Part shown: piece after piece, positions 1 through 10,970 of the stretch | Numbering within the stretch: the first letter of the stretch is position 1 | Layout of the letters: every line of letters starts with the position of its first letter | Assembly (NCBI RefSeq): GCF_016097555.1 | Contig: NC_054706.1 | Coordinates: 60,204,631-60,268,630 of the forward strand | Source of the DNA: Gigantopelta aegis | Lineage: Eukaryota; Mollusca; Gastropoda; Neomphalida; Peltospiridae | Reading direction: 5' to 3' | Length of the DNA: 64,000 nucleotides | The notes under the pieces: generated by a model | The model's database searches: none | What the model saw: the letters and a program-made list of their open reading frames with translations, nothing else | Told to the model about the DNA's origin: nothing | Translations under genes and position numbers: made by a program

Positions 1-203
1 GGGCGGCAACTGATTAGTTAATAGTTTAAAACTCATTAAACGGTTAAAGAAGATAATTTTCTTTTAAGTTTCTATAATTTTTTCCGGATTTTTTTCTTGC
101 AACCCCCCTCCTCCCGCTAGCTACGGCCCTGAACTGTCAAATACAAAACCTAATAACTGGAGGTTAGTCAGTGTTTATAAAGCTTTTAAAGAAAAAATCA
201 CTT

Positions 204-487
204 TTCCGGCCTCGGTGGAATCGTTGTTAAGGCATCGGACAAAAGGCTGGAAGGTACTGAGTACGCAATCCGCTACCGGATCCCACCCAGAGCGAATTTA
301 ACTCAGTGAGTAGTGAGTAGTACTCAGTGAGTAGGTGTGAGACCACTACATCCTCTTTTCTCTCACTAACCACTAACAGCTAACGACTAACCCACTGTCC
401 TGAACAGACAGCTCAGGTAGCTGATGTGTGTGCCCAGGACAGAATGCTTGAACCTTAATTGGATTATAAGTAATTGAAAAAAAAGTC
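204..487 (+). mobile_element. tRNA-derived SINE, distinct family
   Basis: It begins CCGGCCTCGGTGGAATCGTT, an A-box-like stretch, and carries CGGATCCCACCCAGAGCGA. It ends with a Pro/Cys-free body around CCCACTGTCCTGAACAGACA and CTTGAACCTTAATTGGAT. The head resembles H2, but the body differs from all other SINEs here. It lies in the ACSL gene just downstream of exon 3 in transcript order. Confidence 0.6.
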
Positions 488-499
488 CACTTGATGTAC

Positions 500-561
500 C
501 TGTTGGTAGGTGAGCCACTGATATCCGTTTCCAATCTTTGTGCCCAGACACTTCCCATTTC
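500..561 (-). CDS. ACSL: Long-chain acyl-CoA synthetase, third coding exon
   Basis: The minus-strand acceptor is TGTTTACAG at 562 and the donor is GTACAT from 499. The 62-nt exon begins in phase 1, pairing with the A left by exon 2 to give Arg, and ends in phase 0 after CAG. It encodes NGKCLGTKIGNGYQWLTYQQ, the counterpart of the NNGPCLG...YxWLSYKQ segment that opens the ACSL catalytic region. The exon ends after the Gln where vertebrate genes also appear to break. The intron between exons 2 and 3 is 2.59 kb and holds SINE and MITE copies. The next exon is not visible in positions 1-499, so the remaining gene runs off the left edge. Confidence 0.85.
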
Positions 562-1200
562 CTGTAAACACAACAACACAGACATTATAATTTATGCACT
601 TGTTATCTCCTCCGCCGAAAAGCTAGCTAATGGTGGCCCGATGAGTCTCTTTGAAACCCTCAGTAGCGGTACAGATGCGTGAGAAGGGCTTCAAACTCCA
701 AGAATATTTCCTTTTTTTAAGAAATATATTTCCCTGGGAAGCATGACTCGAGCCCCCCCCCCCCCCCCCCATAAAATTTCGCTCGCCACATGATAGACCC
801 TCCCACCCACCCATATAAAAAATTATTCGCAAGCGCCTGTAATATGATGATATAACCTATCTAAAAAAAACAAAAAACAAAACAAACCCAAACAAACCCA
901 ACCATGCTCAGTTTCGTGTTAAACTTGGTTCCTACAAAATATGTAACACATCGCAGATTGCTGCAGATCAGCGACAATGTTTATGGATATGGAACTATAG
1001 TCATAGACAGCCTGTGATGGTTCTAGATCTATAAATGGACCGTGAAAGGTGACATGTGTGGAAATACAGAATCTGCCACGATTGAGGTGTTTTAGGTAAT
1101 CTGCGGTTTGTTACACATTTTGTGGCAACCAGGCTTAACATGAAACTGAAATTGAGTTTTGTTCGATAGGCGGATGCATGATTTTTTCAGGAACGAGGTT

Positions 1201-1360
1201 CAACGTTTAAAAAGAATACTTACAGTATTAATGGAGGAGTGTAACGCTTAAAAAGAATACTTACAGTATTAATGGAGGAGTGTAACGCTTAAAAAGAATA
1301 CTTACAGTATTAATGGAGGAGTGTAACGCTTAAAAAGAGCACTTACAATATTTAAAAGTT
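1201..1360. repeat. 41-bp tandem repeat, about four units
   Basis: The phrase TAACGCTTAAAAAGAATACT recurs at 1242, 1283 and 1324, a period of 41, with a diverged first unit from about 1202. The second and third units look identical. It lies in ACSL intron 2. Confidence 0.85.
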
Positions 1361-1757
1361 TTATATGTATACATGCACGGCAATATCCCCCCCCCCAACA
1401 AAAAATTAATCCCCAACCCCCCACCCACCCCACCCCGAAAAAAACTAAATAACCTACGCCAACGAAAATATTACTAGTCTCAACCATTGAACACAAATTA
1501 ATTTGTATTTATTTGCTTCACACTGAATTTTTCAAGGCATCACGAAATTCACATACAAATTCCTCCTATAGAACCGCGACTGGAATTGTAGTAAGGAGTA
1601 TATACTTTCCCATAAACAGGACAGCATATTCCACAGCCTTTGCTACACAAATGGCGGGACACTGATTAGAACATAAATAAATAAATCATAACCCAAGGGC
1701 GATCGATCTCAAGACCGTTGCGCTCTAATCATAATTACATTCCGCCTCCATTAAACC

Positions 1758-1994
1758 ATCGGTGGGCCCATTGGGCTATTTCTCGTTCCAGCCAGTGCAC
1801 CACGACTGGTATATAAAAGACCGTGGTATGTGCTATTCTGTCTATAGGATGGTGCACATAAAATATCCTTTGCTACTCATGTAGCGGGTTTCGTCTCTAA
1901 GACTATATGTCAAAATTACCAAATATTTGACATCAAATAGTCGATGATTAATAAATCAATGTGGTCTAGTGTTGTCGTTAACCAGAAGAAAAAA
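1758..1994 (+). mobile_element. SINE, H1 body with T1 tail, head degraded
   Basis: It contains the shared central domain (CCAGCCAGTGCACCACGACT, then GACCGTGGTATGTGCTATTC) and the T1 tail (GACATCAAATAGTCGATGAT, ending near GTTGTCGTTAACC). The tRNA-like head is not recognisable, so it is 5' truncated or decayed. Confidence 0.75.
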
Positions 1995-2249
1995 ACCCCC
2001 ATCAAACCGATAGTTTAGAGTTCTATAGACTATAACTAATCCATCTTTTAACACCATCAACCAAAATACAGCCACACGCACCCCCATCCCCACCACCACC
2101 ATTCCGCCGGTCTCCAACAACACGATTCAATTTGCGTGTTAAAACAATTGCTATGTTGAACGGTTACGTAGATCTATGAGATTATAAATCAATATTATAT
2201 TAAACTAGGTACAGCTTTAAAAAAGAAGTAACCTAAGTACATGGAATTT

Positions 2250-2454
2250 CAGGCGCGTGTGCAGAAATGTTAGCAGCGGAGGGTGGGTGGGGGGCAGGGG
2301 AGGGGTCTAGACAGTGGCGAACGAAGTTTATAGGGGGTTGAATCATCTCCCTCGGAAAAAAATATTTTTAAAAAACAAGAACAATTTTTAGGAGGGGAGG
2401 GTGTTCGAACCCTGACACCCTCTCCCCCCCCCCCCCCACAGGCACACACGCCTG
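2250..2454. mobile_element. MITE with CAGGCGCGTGTGCAG termini
   Basis: The left end CAGGCGCGTGTGCAG is mirrored by CACACACGCCTG on the right. A related copy is at 23705-23969. The interior is G-rich on one side and C-rich on the other, so it could fold back. No coding capacity is seen. Confidence 0.6.
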
Positions 2455-2715
2455 CATTTTGTACAAACCATCCATTGTGAAGTGTTATACATAATATGTA
2501 GTTGGAATCTTGATGATCGAGGTTAAAATAACACATATGGAAAATGACACAGTAGGCCTCTACCGGCAGTGCACTAAGGTCAACAATGTAACTATTTGTC
2601 GGCAACACAGAATGCATAACTGACGCCTCCTCCAAACTACACGTTATAAATTATAAGATGTCGGGTATAATACAACTGTAACATATAATAGTAATGCAAG
2701 CAAAAAGAAAACAAA

Positions 2716-2938
2716 AAGTTTGTTTTGTTTAAGGAAATCACTAGAGCACGTTGATTTATTAATCATCGGCTATCGGATATTGGTAATTTTGACAGTCTTT
2801 AGTAGCAAGGAATCTTTTATATGCAGTTTCCCACATACAGGAAAACACATACCACGGCATTTGACCAGTTGTGATGCACTGGTTGGAATCCAATCAGTTG
2901 AATGGATCCACCGAGGTGGTTCGATCCTGAGACGCAAG

Positions 2939-2943
<5 letters not shown>
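2716..2943 (-). mobile_element. SINE, H3 type with T1 tail
   Basis: On the minus strand the head fragment reads GGTTCGATCCTGAGACGCAA reversed, followed by the central domain and T1 tail ending in AAACAAAACAAACT. Its 5' (head) end abuts the (GA)n microsatellite at 2943. Confidence 0.75.
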
Positions 2944-3034
<91 letters not shown>

Positions 3035-3130
3035 TGACAACGACGACGACGACGGTGTGGTTGATGATCATCATTATAACGATGACGATGACGATAATGA
3101 TGATGATGACGACCATGACAAAGATAATGT
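2943..3130. repeat. (GA)n then (GAC)n/(GAT)n microsatellite
   Basis: About 44 uninterrupted GA units run to 3031, followed by irregular GAC/GAT trinucleotides to about 3128. In ACSL intron 2 the transcript would carry this as a (TC)n polypyrimidine tract. The open frames through it in several registers are artefacts. Confidence 0.95.
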
Positions 3131-3151
3131 TTCTATTCATGAACGACGTAC

Positions 3152-3269
3152 TTGCTATCCTTAATCCTCGCATGAAAACCTCGTGCAGTGTTTTAGCATC
3201 TTCGTACAGGTACTCGATTGGTTTCCCGTCCTTCAGGTCCAGCATCAGAGGAGAAACCCGAACTCCATC
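3152..3269 (-). CDS. ACSL: Long-chain acyl-CoA synthetase, second coding exon
   Basis: The minus-strand acceptor is ATATTGTAG at 3270 and the donor is GTACGT from 3151. The 118-nt exon enters in phase 0 and leaves in phase 1. It encodes DGVRVSPLMLDLKDGKPIEY followed by LYEDAKTLHEVFMRGLRIA. This corresponds to the family segment just before the enzyme body (x-YxYxDxxTLYExFxRGLxVS). In the transcript, the donor lies about 120 nt before a (CT)n tract, which is the (GA)n run at 2943-3031 on the plus strand. Confidence is high because the motif order and phases agree with exons 1 and 3. Confidence 0.88.
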
Positions 3270-3568
3270 CTACAATATCGTACAGTAATATCACTGGCAT
3301 ATCTAAATACCAAAACAGAAGACGCTAAATCAGTACTGTATATTCAATTTCCATTATAATTAAATTGTACCGTAAACGTCATCAATCAATGAACCATTTA
3401 ACACGTGTGCTTACCACCACAGAGGTTCAAGCACGTCTGTTTTCCGGTGAATATGTCGAAGACAGGGGGATACCATAAACTATGCTTATATATGCTATGC
3501 CTGTTTCCAAAGTTAAAGGCATAGACCCCAGTTGGAGTTGTTGGGCAGTGCAAAAGAAGAAAGAAAAC

Positions 3569-3975
<407 letters not shown>

Positions 3976-4049
3976 TTGATGATGATGATGACAATGATGA
4001 TGATGAAAAACAAATTTGAAAAAAGAAAGAAAAGGACAACGTTACGAAC

Positions 4050-4235
4050 CCCAGTATCGATGCTTTGTTTGTGAATATCCACCGGGCACCTGAACGGCTC
4101 CGGACCTGGCCCGAGAAAGAACCACGACGCACACATCAGTCCAGCGACGACGCCCGACACCGTGTACCACCACGCTTCGCCCAGGTAGGTCTGCAGCAAC
4201 AACTCCGTCGACGACACGAACTCAGACATCGGTGG
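4050..4235 (-). CDS. ACSL: Long-chain acyl-CoA synthetase, first coding exon (membrane anchor)
   Basis: ACSL enzymes activate long-chain fatty acids to acyl-CoA on ER and outer mitochondrial membranes. Reading the minus strand, ATG is at 4229-4227, preceded by CCACCG and by a possible acceptor (TGTGTAG) at 4236. The peptide begins MSEFVSSTELLLQ and has a hydrophobic anchor at about residues 20-40 (WWYTVSGVVAGLMCASWFF). It then reads GPGPEPFRCPVDIHKQSIDTG, which matches the family pattern of anchor, Arg/Gly-Pro-x-Pro, a Cys/Leu-Asp segment and QS(V/I). The 3' boundary is uncertain. A GTTCGT donor after GGG (4050) keeps phase 0 with the next exon; the stronger-looking GTAACG four bases on does not. 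Family assignment rests on this exon plus the next two. The paralogue (1, 5 or 6) cannot be told. Confidence 0.8.
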
Positions 4236-4411
4236 CTACACACAAAACACACACACCCATAGTGATATAATGATATGCTTACAACAACCATACAATAATT
4301 ATAAACACAGTTATTTCATCCAAAACAGACAGTATATATATATATAGGTAGTATTAAACCAAATAACATCCGGCTGGGTCAAAGTTCGAGGCGCACCGAA
4401 CGTTTAATAGT

Positions 4412-4712
4412 TTGTTTTGTTTAACGACACCACTAGAGCACATTTATTATTAATAATCGGCTATTGGATGTCAAACAGTTAGTAATTTTTACATAATCGT
4501 AGAGAAGATACCCGCTACATTTTTCGATTAGTAGCAAGGGGTCTTTTACATTCACCATCCCACAGATAGGATAGCACATACCACGGTCTTTGATTTACGT
4601 CTCGGTACATTGGCTGCAGCGAGAAATAGCCCAATGGGCCCACTGACGGGGATCGATCCCAAACCAACCGCACATCAAGCTAGCGATTTAACAATGGGCT
4701 ACGTCTCGCCCC
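4412..4712 (-). mobile_element. SINE, H1 head with T1 tail, near full length
   Basis: The minus strand runs from GGGGGCGAGACGTAGCCCAT, through a B-box-like GGGATCGATCCC and the central domain, to the T1 tail ending in GTTAAACAAAACAAAC. It lies just upstream of the first ACSL coding exon. A contribution to the 5' end of the transcript cannot be judged. Confidence 0.85.
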
Positions 4713-5365
4713 CTTCTCACCTGACGAATGCACAAAAGAAAGTAATAATTAGTTAGATTAGCAGCAAGGGATATTGTATATATGTATCCTCTCTTAACAA
4801 CAATACAGACCAAGCCTACGTGTTGTTATGATAGCTAGAAAATGACAGCTTTTACAGGCATTTTCCCATATATAAAGGCTACAGGACAGCACATACCAAG
4901 CACTAAACCTGAACCACAGCATGTTCCTGTTAAGTAACGATGCGTTCTATTAATATTTGGATTAGTAGTCGCCGGAGTAAACTGAGATGACAGAGTTGTA
5001 GACATTACATGCCTGTCTGTCTGCCTGTCTGCCTGTCTGTCTGTCTGTCTATGTCTGTGTCTCGGTTAGTCTGTGTCAATTCATTGGCATCGGAACTGGG
5101 TGAGGGGCAGGGCCACTACCTCCCAAATCTGAATAGACTAGACCCTCCCTCAGATTCTCAGATAAAAATCAAATTGATATATAACTGCCCCTCCCCCGCT
5201 GTGATCTTCCGCCTCCATTATTTACAGTTTATGAATTGTTTTTCAAACCCTGTCATCTTGATGCTGTTATATAATATTTTATATTATATATGTATTCTTC
5301 AAATGCCATCGAACGATGGCCCTGGCTGTAATAAAGTTGTGCTCTGTTGTTCTGTTCTGTTCTTT

Positions 5366-5674
5366 GGGCGGGACGTAGCCCATGGTAAAGCGCCCGCTTG
5401 ATGCGCGGTCGGTCAAGGGTCGATCTCCGTCAGTGGTCTCAATGAGCTATTTTTCGCTCCAGCCAGTGCACCACGACTGGCATATCAAAGGCCATGGTAT
5501 GTGCTATCTTGTCTATGGGATGGTGCATATAAAAGATCCCTTGCTACTAATGAAATTTTTTTTTGCGGGTTTTATTTCTAAGACTGTATGTCAGAAGTAC
5601 CATATGTTTGACATCCAATAGCCGATGATTAATAAATCAATGTGCTCTAGTGGTGTCGTTAAACAAAACAAACT
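5366..5674 (+). mobile_element. SINE, H1 head with T1 tail, near full length
   Basis: The start is GGGCGGGACGTAGCCCATGG, the B box resembles GGGTCGATCTCC, the central domain is complete, and the tail ends GTTAAACAAAACAAAC. Confidence 0.88.
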
Positions 5675-5929
5675 TTAACTGTACTGTTCTAGTTTGATGC
5701 TATATGTATTTGTCTGTCTGCCTGGTCGAGTACCTTTATAGCGCCTTACTGCCTTTGGCGGGTCTAGTTTGGACACAAACAGGTCGCACGCAAATAACAT
5801 TTTCTGCTAATGGCTGATCAAAGGAATAATAATATTCATGCCAAAGGCCATTTTCCATGTACGTCGTTTTTTGGCGTGGTGAGGGCGTTGAACGCGGTAA
5901 AAGGAAACATCAAGAAATAGACTATGGGC

Positions 5930-6035
5930 CGAATTTACGAAGCCAGTATTTCTTAAATGCAGGTGTTTAAGCATTGTAAATGCACGTAGTTACACGCGTC
6001 AAAGTCTAAAACAGGATTTGCAAATTCGGCACATA
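5930..6035. repeat. Small palindromic repeat, GGGCCGAATT termini
   Basis: GGGCCGAATTTACGAAG at the left is mirrored by GCAAATTCGGCAC at the right. Related sequences lie at 40835-40945 and 43530-43636. It is probably a MITE. Confidence 0.45.
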
Positions 6036-6499
6036 ATGTTCATCAGTAGTAATGTTCCCATAAGAGCGGCGCAGTTTTTGTAACCACGCCCGCACTGCGA
6101 CCAAAAACCCAGGCGTGCACGAAGGGAGGAAGGTTTCCGGGGGTCGACGGCCCTATCTAGCTACCAACAGTCAACTTAACAGGTTTTGTGGTTTATCTAG
6201 CTAACAATGAGGGGGAGGGGTGTTTCGGGGGGGGGGGGGGGGGGGGTATTAATTTTTTTTCCATATATTTTCCAGAGTATCATGGCTCGATTACCCCTAC
6301 CCTTAAACTCTTGGCTCGCCATAGGTGTAACCCCATTTCCACCTGCCTCAAACCATGCACATGAAAAACAACCTCCCCATCCCCCATCTACGGACTTCAA
6401 AGCGCCCGAAAAATACAATATTTAATATAATGTATTATGTTTAGTGGCAGAGATGCGGTGTCTTGGGAGGATAACTATTTCTGAGGAAGACTGCATGTT

Positions 6500-6950
6500 A
6501 TACTGTAGGTGCCCATCAATCAAACAAACAAACAAACCATAACAAAACAAAAACAAAACAAAAACTCCAACAAAAAACAACAAACAAATATCCCCCCCCC
6601 AAAAAAAAAATTAAAAACCACAAAAAAAAACACACAAAAAACCCACAAACAAAACAATCAAAAACAACAACAAAAAATGCCCCAAAACAAAATCAACAAA
6701 CACAATAAAAAAAAGACAAAAAAAACGAAGACAAAAAAACCCCAACTATACCAAACAAAACCAACCAACCCAAACTCAAAACAAAACCAAAACCAAACCA
6801 AGCAAAAAACCCCCACCAAACTCAAAACTAAAGAACAAGTCCAGAAAGCCCCCCCCCCCCCCCCACCCCACCCCAACAAAACAAAACAACAAAAAAGAAA
6901 ACAAAAGAAACAAAAAGAGAACAACCAAAAGCAAAACAAAGAAAACCATC
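6500..6950. repeat. Low-complexity A/C-rich tract
   Basis: A 450-bp stretch is almost devoid of G and T (AACAAAAC, CAAAACAAA, poly-C runs) and yields a long Lys/Gln/Asn/Pro frame. It looks like expanded simple sequence, not a gene. The reason for the strand bias is unknown. Confidence 0.8.
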
Positions 6951-7239
6951 CTACAGCCTTGCCAACTTACACCAGAGGAAGACCAGTAGTATTTCCAAAC
7001 GATGTTCTTGACTTCCGGCGAAAATGGAACGCGATAACCGTTAACGAATTGCATTAATCGATTTCACCGAGTCGTTGATTTCCATAATTGCAATATATTT
7101 GATCTACACTGTTCCATTTGTGTCCATGTGTCTGTGTAAGTGCAGATTGTGTATAGATAGTATGGCGATCGGTGGTTTTGAAAGACATATACAGCCCTGT
7201 CAGTATGACATGTGAATACGAAAATTTAATTATGGAAAC

Positions 7240-7370
7240 TTAAAGGTACTCTCTCAAAGTCATTGTGTCATACTTCGCTATTTTCACATTTATTTCTGAT
7301 TAGAAAAAGAACAACAACTACAAATTAACTGATCCCACACATAATATTTGTATAAATAACTCGAAAATGC
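7240..7370. mobile_element. TTAA-flanked MITE family 1, truncated copy
   Basis: It starts TTAAAGGTACTCTCTCAAAG and shares CACATTTATTTCTGATTA and CAAATTAACTGATCCCA-like phrases with the copies at 34387 and 50054. The right half is missing and the next MITE begins at 7376. Confidence 0.55.
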
Positions 7371-7375
7371 CAAAG

Positions 7376-7543
7376 CTGTGGCGGATCCACAAAATCCATT
7401 TTGGGCGTCCCCAATGACATGTGGCCGAATGTCACAAACATTCCCAAAGGGATTCGGCGGATTCTCAAACGTAAACATTGTTAAAAAGAACTAAATTAAT
7501 CAGAGGGGGGCGGACCCAAGGTGGCCCCTTAGATCCGCGACTG
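7376..7543. mobile_element. MITE with TGGCGGATCCA termini
   Basis: The left end is TGTGGCGGATCCACAAAATC and the right end is CTTAGATCCGCGACTG. Better copies of this inverted-terminal-repeat family are at 9898-10086 and 48830-49041. Confidence 0.7.
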
Positions 7544-7678
7544 CTGTAATGTGCTTGAACGCCGCGTCGCAGTCAGTACACTTAGGTTCTTGTTCCATGA
7601 AATGTTATTTTTTTTAAAAACCCAACAGTCTCGCGAACGTTTTTCTGCTCGGTTAAACTGAACTCAACCCAGATTTAT

Positions 7679-7747
7679 TGATACCCAATAGCCGATGTAT
7701 TTGTTCGTGCTGGGGTCTCGTTAAACATTGATTCATTCATTCATTCA
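7679..7747 (+). mobile_element. SINE T3 tail fragment
   Basis: It reads ACCCAATAGCCGATGTATTT, CGTGCTGGGGTCTCGTTAAA and then (ATTC)n. Only the 3' end is present, as with the reverse-strand copies at 9055 and 36122. Confidence 0.65.
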
Positions 7748-7783
7748 ACCCAGATTTAGTCAGGACTGTGAAAGGGTTAATGT

Positions 7784-8092
7784 TTGTTTTGTTTAACGAC
7801 ACAACTAAAACACATTGATTAATTAATCATCGGCTATTGGATTTCAAACATTTGGTCATTCTGAAACAGTTTATAGATGAACCCCACTACATTTTCCCAA
7901 CACCAGCAAGAAGTCTTTTATTATGCACTTTCCCACATACAGGACAGCACATACGATGACCTTTTGATATACCAGTTGTGGGGCACTAGTTGGAAAGGGA
8001 AATAACACAATCAGATAAGGCGTGCATCGCGGAGGTTCGATCCCGCGACAAAAACACACCAGGCGATCGCTCTACCGAATGAACCAAATCCC
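7784..8092 (-). mobile_element. SINE, H3 head with T1 tail
   Basis: The minus strand has a tRNA-like head (GGGATTTGGTTCATTCGGTA reversed at the right end, B-box GGTTCGATCCC form), the central domain, and T1 ending in AAACAAAACAAAC. It is diverged. Confidence 0.75.
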
Positions 8093-9054
8093 ACGCCACA
8101 CTGTATGCGAATATGGAATGGAATGGAACGATTGTTAAAACGTGCACATTCATAGCGGCCTCGAGAAAGATGGGGGAAGGTAGGAGGGGGGATCGCCTGC
8201 ACTGGCAGGTGCAAGGGACAGGCGGAGGGCATGCGAATATAAACACACGGCCTAGATATGTGTGTCATGGCGTCCTTTGATACAGGACGGTACAATGTAT
8301 ACATGATAACTATCAACCACAATAAAAACAATTACTTGTTGAGACGGCTATCGTAACAGTGTTAGTTAGGTCAGTGTGTTATCAAAGAAAACATATGTAA
8401 ACGTGATCAGACCGAAACCAGGGTTTATTCGGGGTGAGGTACGCTTAAGGTGGGTGATCCGCGATTATAGATATGATTCTATTCTGTGAAAGATTTCAGC
8501 TGCGCAGTACCTAGTCTAAAATATCGGGGAGGGGGTTGGTGAGTAGGTGTAAAGTTAAAAATAATCAGGGCAAACCAATATAGAGTCTTCTTCAGCGAGA
8601 AAAAGAGAGCACTATTAAAGTAAAAAGGTCAATAATTTGTATTTTCTGGGAGTTACCCTGTTAGGTCCGGATCTGCATAATTATTTTACCATAACTTGAT
8701 GCCAAAAAATGGCAGTTCTTGGTAAATGAAAAAAGGGATTGTTTTGTGTGTGTGTTTGTCTTAATCCATGTATAGTCTGGATCTATGCATTTCTTCGTTC
8801 TTAAATATTTGGAGGTTGTAACGAAGTGGGATATAGCTCGATGACAATCGGATTGAAATCAGCTCAAATAGCCTATAAACTCTAAACAATGGCAAACAGT
8901 TGAGCTATTCCAATCACTCTGAAGTGGAGGATCCTTCCTCAGAATAGATGGAATGTATTGCCCATGCGAGCACAACATCAGACGGTGTCATGGCATCCTT
9001 CCTGCACAGCCTATAGGAAGACTGCCACTCTTCAAGGACATGCTTGACAGGATT

Positions 9055-9136
9055 GAAAGAATGAATGAATGAATGAATGTTTGACGACACCCCAGCACGG
9101 AAAATACATCGGCTATTGGGTGTCAAACTATGGTAA
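9055..9136 (-). mobile_element. SINE T3 tail fragment
   Basis: The plus strand shows (GAATGAAT)n, then TTTGACGACACCCCAGCACG and the sequence reading GGCTATTGGGTGTCAAACTA. It is a tail-only copy. Confidence 0.65.
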
Positions 9137-9897
9137 TGAATGAAGCCCGTTCGCAACCGCACCGTTCCAATCATCTTACCAACTCAAAAGGATATAGGCC
9201 CTACCTGTTAATATTGTGTTTAAAATATGTGTAAGGCACACCAACCCTAACACGAGGCAATTCCAAAGCAGACTTGGCAGCTGAATCTGCCTTTTCATTG
9301 TCCCTGATAGATCTCAACATGAATGGATACCCCAAAAAATGTTGTTTTAAATAATAATAATAATAATAATAATGTCTTTGTTAGTAACCAGGTGCAATGA
9401 ATGAGAAGATCAATCGTTTTGTCCCATCCAGTACCCTACACCAAAAGTCGTAGTATGTGCTATCCCGTTAAAGGAAATGTGAATTTTATAAAAGAAAATT
9501 CTCGATTACTTTCGTATTGTATGACAGAGGTGACTGTCATCTCCACATGTTGTCACATAGCTAGCCTACGTCCATGAGAAGTATCATACACATCATACTA
9601 TAACTGGAACGTCGACAGAGTCATCGGGTGACACATTTATCTGATCGCATACGTTCCCGTATGATACGTGTTCCACCGTGTTAAAACCGTGATAGTGTAG
9701 CAAGACGTGTTAATCGGGTGATGTATTCACTTGTGCTGTCCTTATTGTCTTGACCAAACAGTTTTTTTGTTTTATAAAACCCATCAGTGATCATAATCCG
9801 ATAAGCTTATCAAGTCGGAAGATGACCTTTCTTTACTTAAGCGAACATAAGCTATATATATAAAATGCGACTGGTCGTAATGACATAGAGGTAATAC

Positions 9898-10086
9898 CAG
9901 TGGCGGATCCAGAAAATCCATTAAGGGGGCCTCAATGACATGTGGTCGAAGGCCACAACAGTTCTAGAAACGATTGCTCAGATTCTCCAGCGTACAAAAT
10001 GAAGAAGAAGAAGAAACAAATTATATATGACTGTCGCAAAATTTAGGGGGACCCGGGCCACTGGAGCCCCTTTAGATCCGCCACTG
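9898..10086. mobile_element. MITE with CAGTGGCGGATCCA termini
   Basis: CAGTGGCGGATCCAGAAAAT at the left and TTTAGATCCGCCACTG at the right form inverted termini. The interior holds GAAGAAGAAG and TATGACTGTCGCAAAATTTA, also present in the 48830 copy. Confidence 0.8.
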
Positions 10087-10187
10087 CACACTTTTCATTT
10101 TATGGTTGACAGGCGCTGGATTTTTATGTCAGAATCGACATCAACCAAGAGCGAACAGAAAACCCCCAAATAGTATTCTGAGAGTAA

Positions 10188-10510
10188 GGAAGGAAATGTT
10201 TTATTTAACGACGCACTCAACACATTTTATTTACGGTTATATGGCGTCAGACATATGGTTAAGGACCACGCAGATATTGAGAGAGGAAGCCCGTTGTCGC
10301 CACTTTATGGGCTACTCTTTTCGATAAGCAGCAAAGGATCTTTTATATGCACCATCCCGCAGACAGGGTAGTACATACCACGGCCTTTGATATACCAGTC
10401 GTGGTGCACTGGCTGAAACGAGAAATAGTCCAATGGGTCCACCGATGGGTATCGATCCCACACGGACCGCGCATCGAGCGAGCGCTGTACCACTGGGCTA
10501 CGTCCCACCC
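10188..10510 (-). mobile_element. Full-length SINE, H1 head with T2 tail
   Basis: A perfect 14-bp target-site duplication, TATTCTGAGAGTAA, flanks it at 10174-10187 and 10511-10524. The minus strand runs from GGGTGGGACGTAGCCCAGTG, through a B box (GGGATCGATACC) and the central domain, to the T2 tail ending in AAATAAAACATTTCCTTCC. The intact duplication implies a fairly recent LINE-style insertion. Confidence 0.93.
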
Positions 10511-10545
10511 TATTCTGAGAGTAACGCTAAAGCAATAAATGTCCC

Positions 10546-10580
10546 CATCTTCGCAAACCAAGGTACCATTCCGTAATAGT
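10546..10580 (+). repeat. Left inverted terminal repeat framing the satellite
   Basis: CATCTTCGCAAACCAAGGTA continues CCATTCCGTAATAGT. The reverse complement occurs at 19613-19646 with one substitution and one indel. A diverged satellite-like unit follows directly (ATACTGCACTTCGTAACTAA). Confidence 0.8.
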
Positions 10581-10643
10581 ATACTGCACTTCGTAACTAA
10601 CTGCAATGTGTGTAGAAGATGTAGACTACTTGTCCCCTACGTA

Positions 10644-10970
10644 GGGGCGGAACGTAGCCGTGAGGCAAAGCGATCGCCTGATGCGCGGTCGGTCTAGGAT
10701 CTATCCCCGTCGGTGGGCCCATTGGGCTATTTCTCGCTTCAGCCAGTTCACCACGACTGGTATATCAAAGGCAATTGGTATGTGTTATCCTGTCTGTGGG
10801 ATGGTACATATAAGATCCCTTGTTGCTAATAGAAAAGAATAGCCCATGAAGTGGCGACAGCGGGTTTCCTCTCTCATATCTGTGTGGTCCTTAACCATAT
10901 GTTCGACGACATATAACCGTAAATAAAATGTGTTGAGAAGTCGTTAAATAAAACATGTCCTTCCTTCCTT
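10644..10970 (+). mobile_element. SINE, H1 head with T2 tail, at the left edge of the satellite
   Basis: The head reads GGGGCGGAACGTAGCCGTGA, followed by the central domain and the T2 tail GTTAAATAAAACATGTCC. The next base after its (CCTT)n end starts the 34-bp array. It shares unusual head variants (GTAGCCGTG, TCTAGGATC) and 29 bp of 5' flank with the SINE at 19669, whose tail is a different type. Confidence 0.88.

Noticed and set aside
6509..7057. 182-codon Lys/Gln/Asn-rich protein
   Set aside because: It is a translation of a low-complexity A/C tract.
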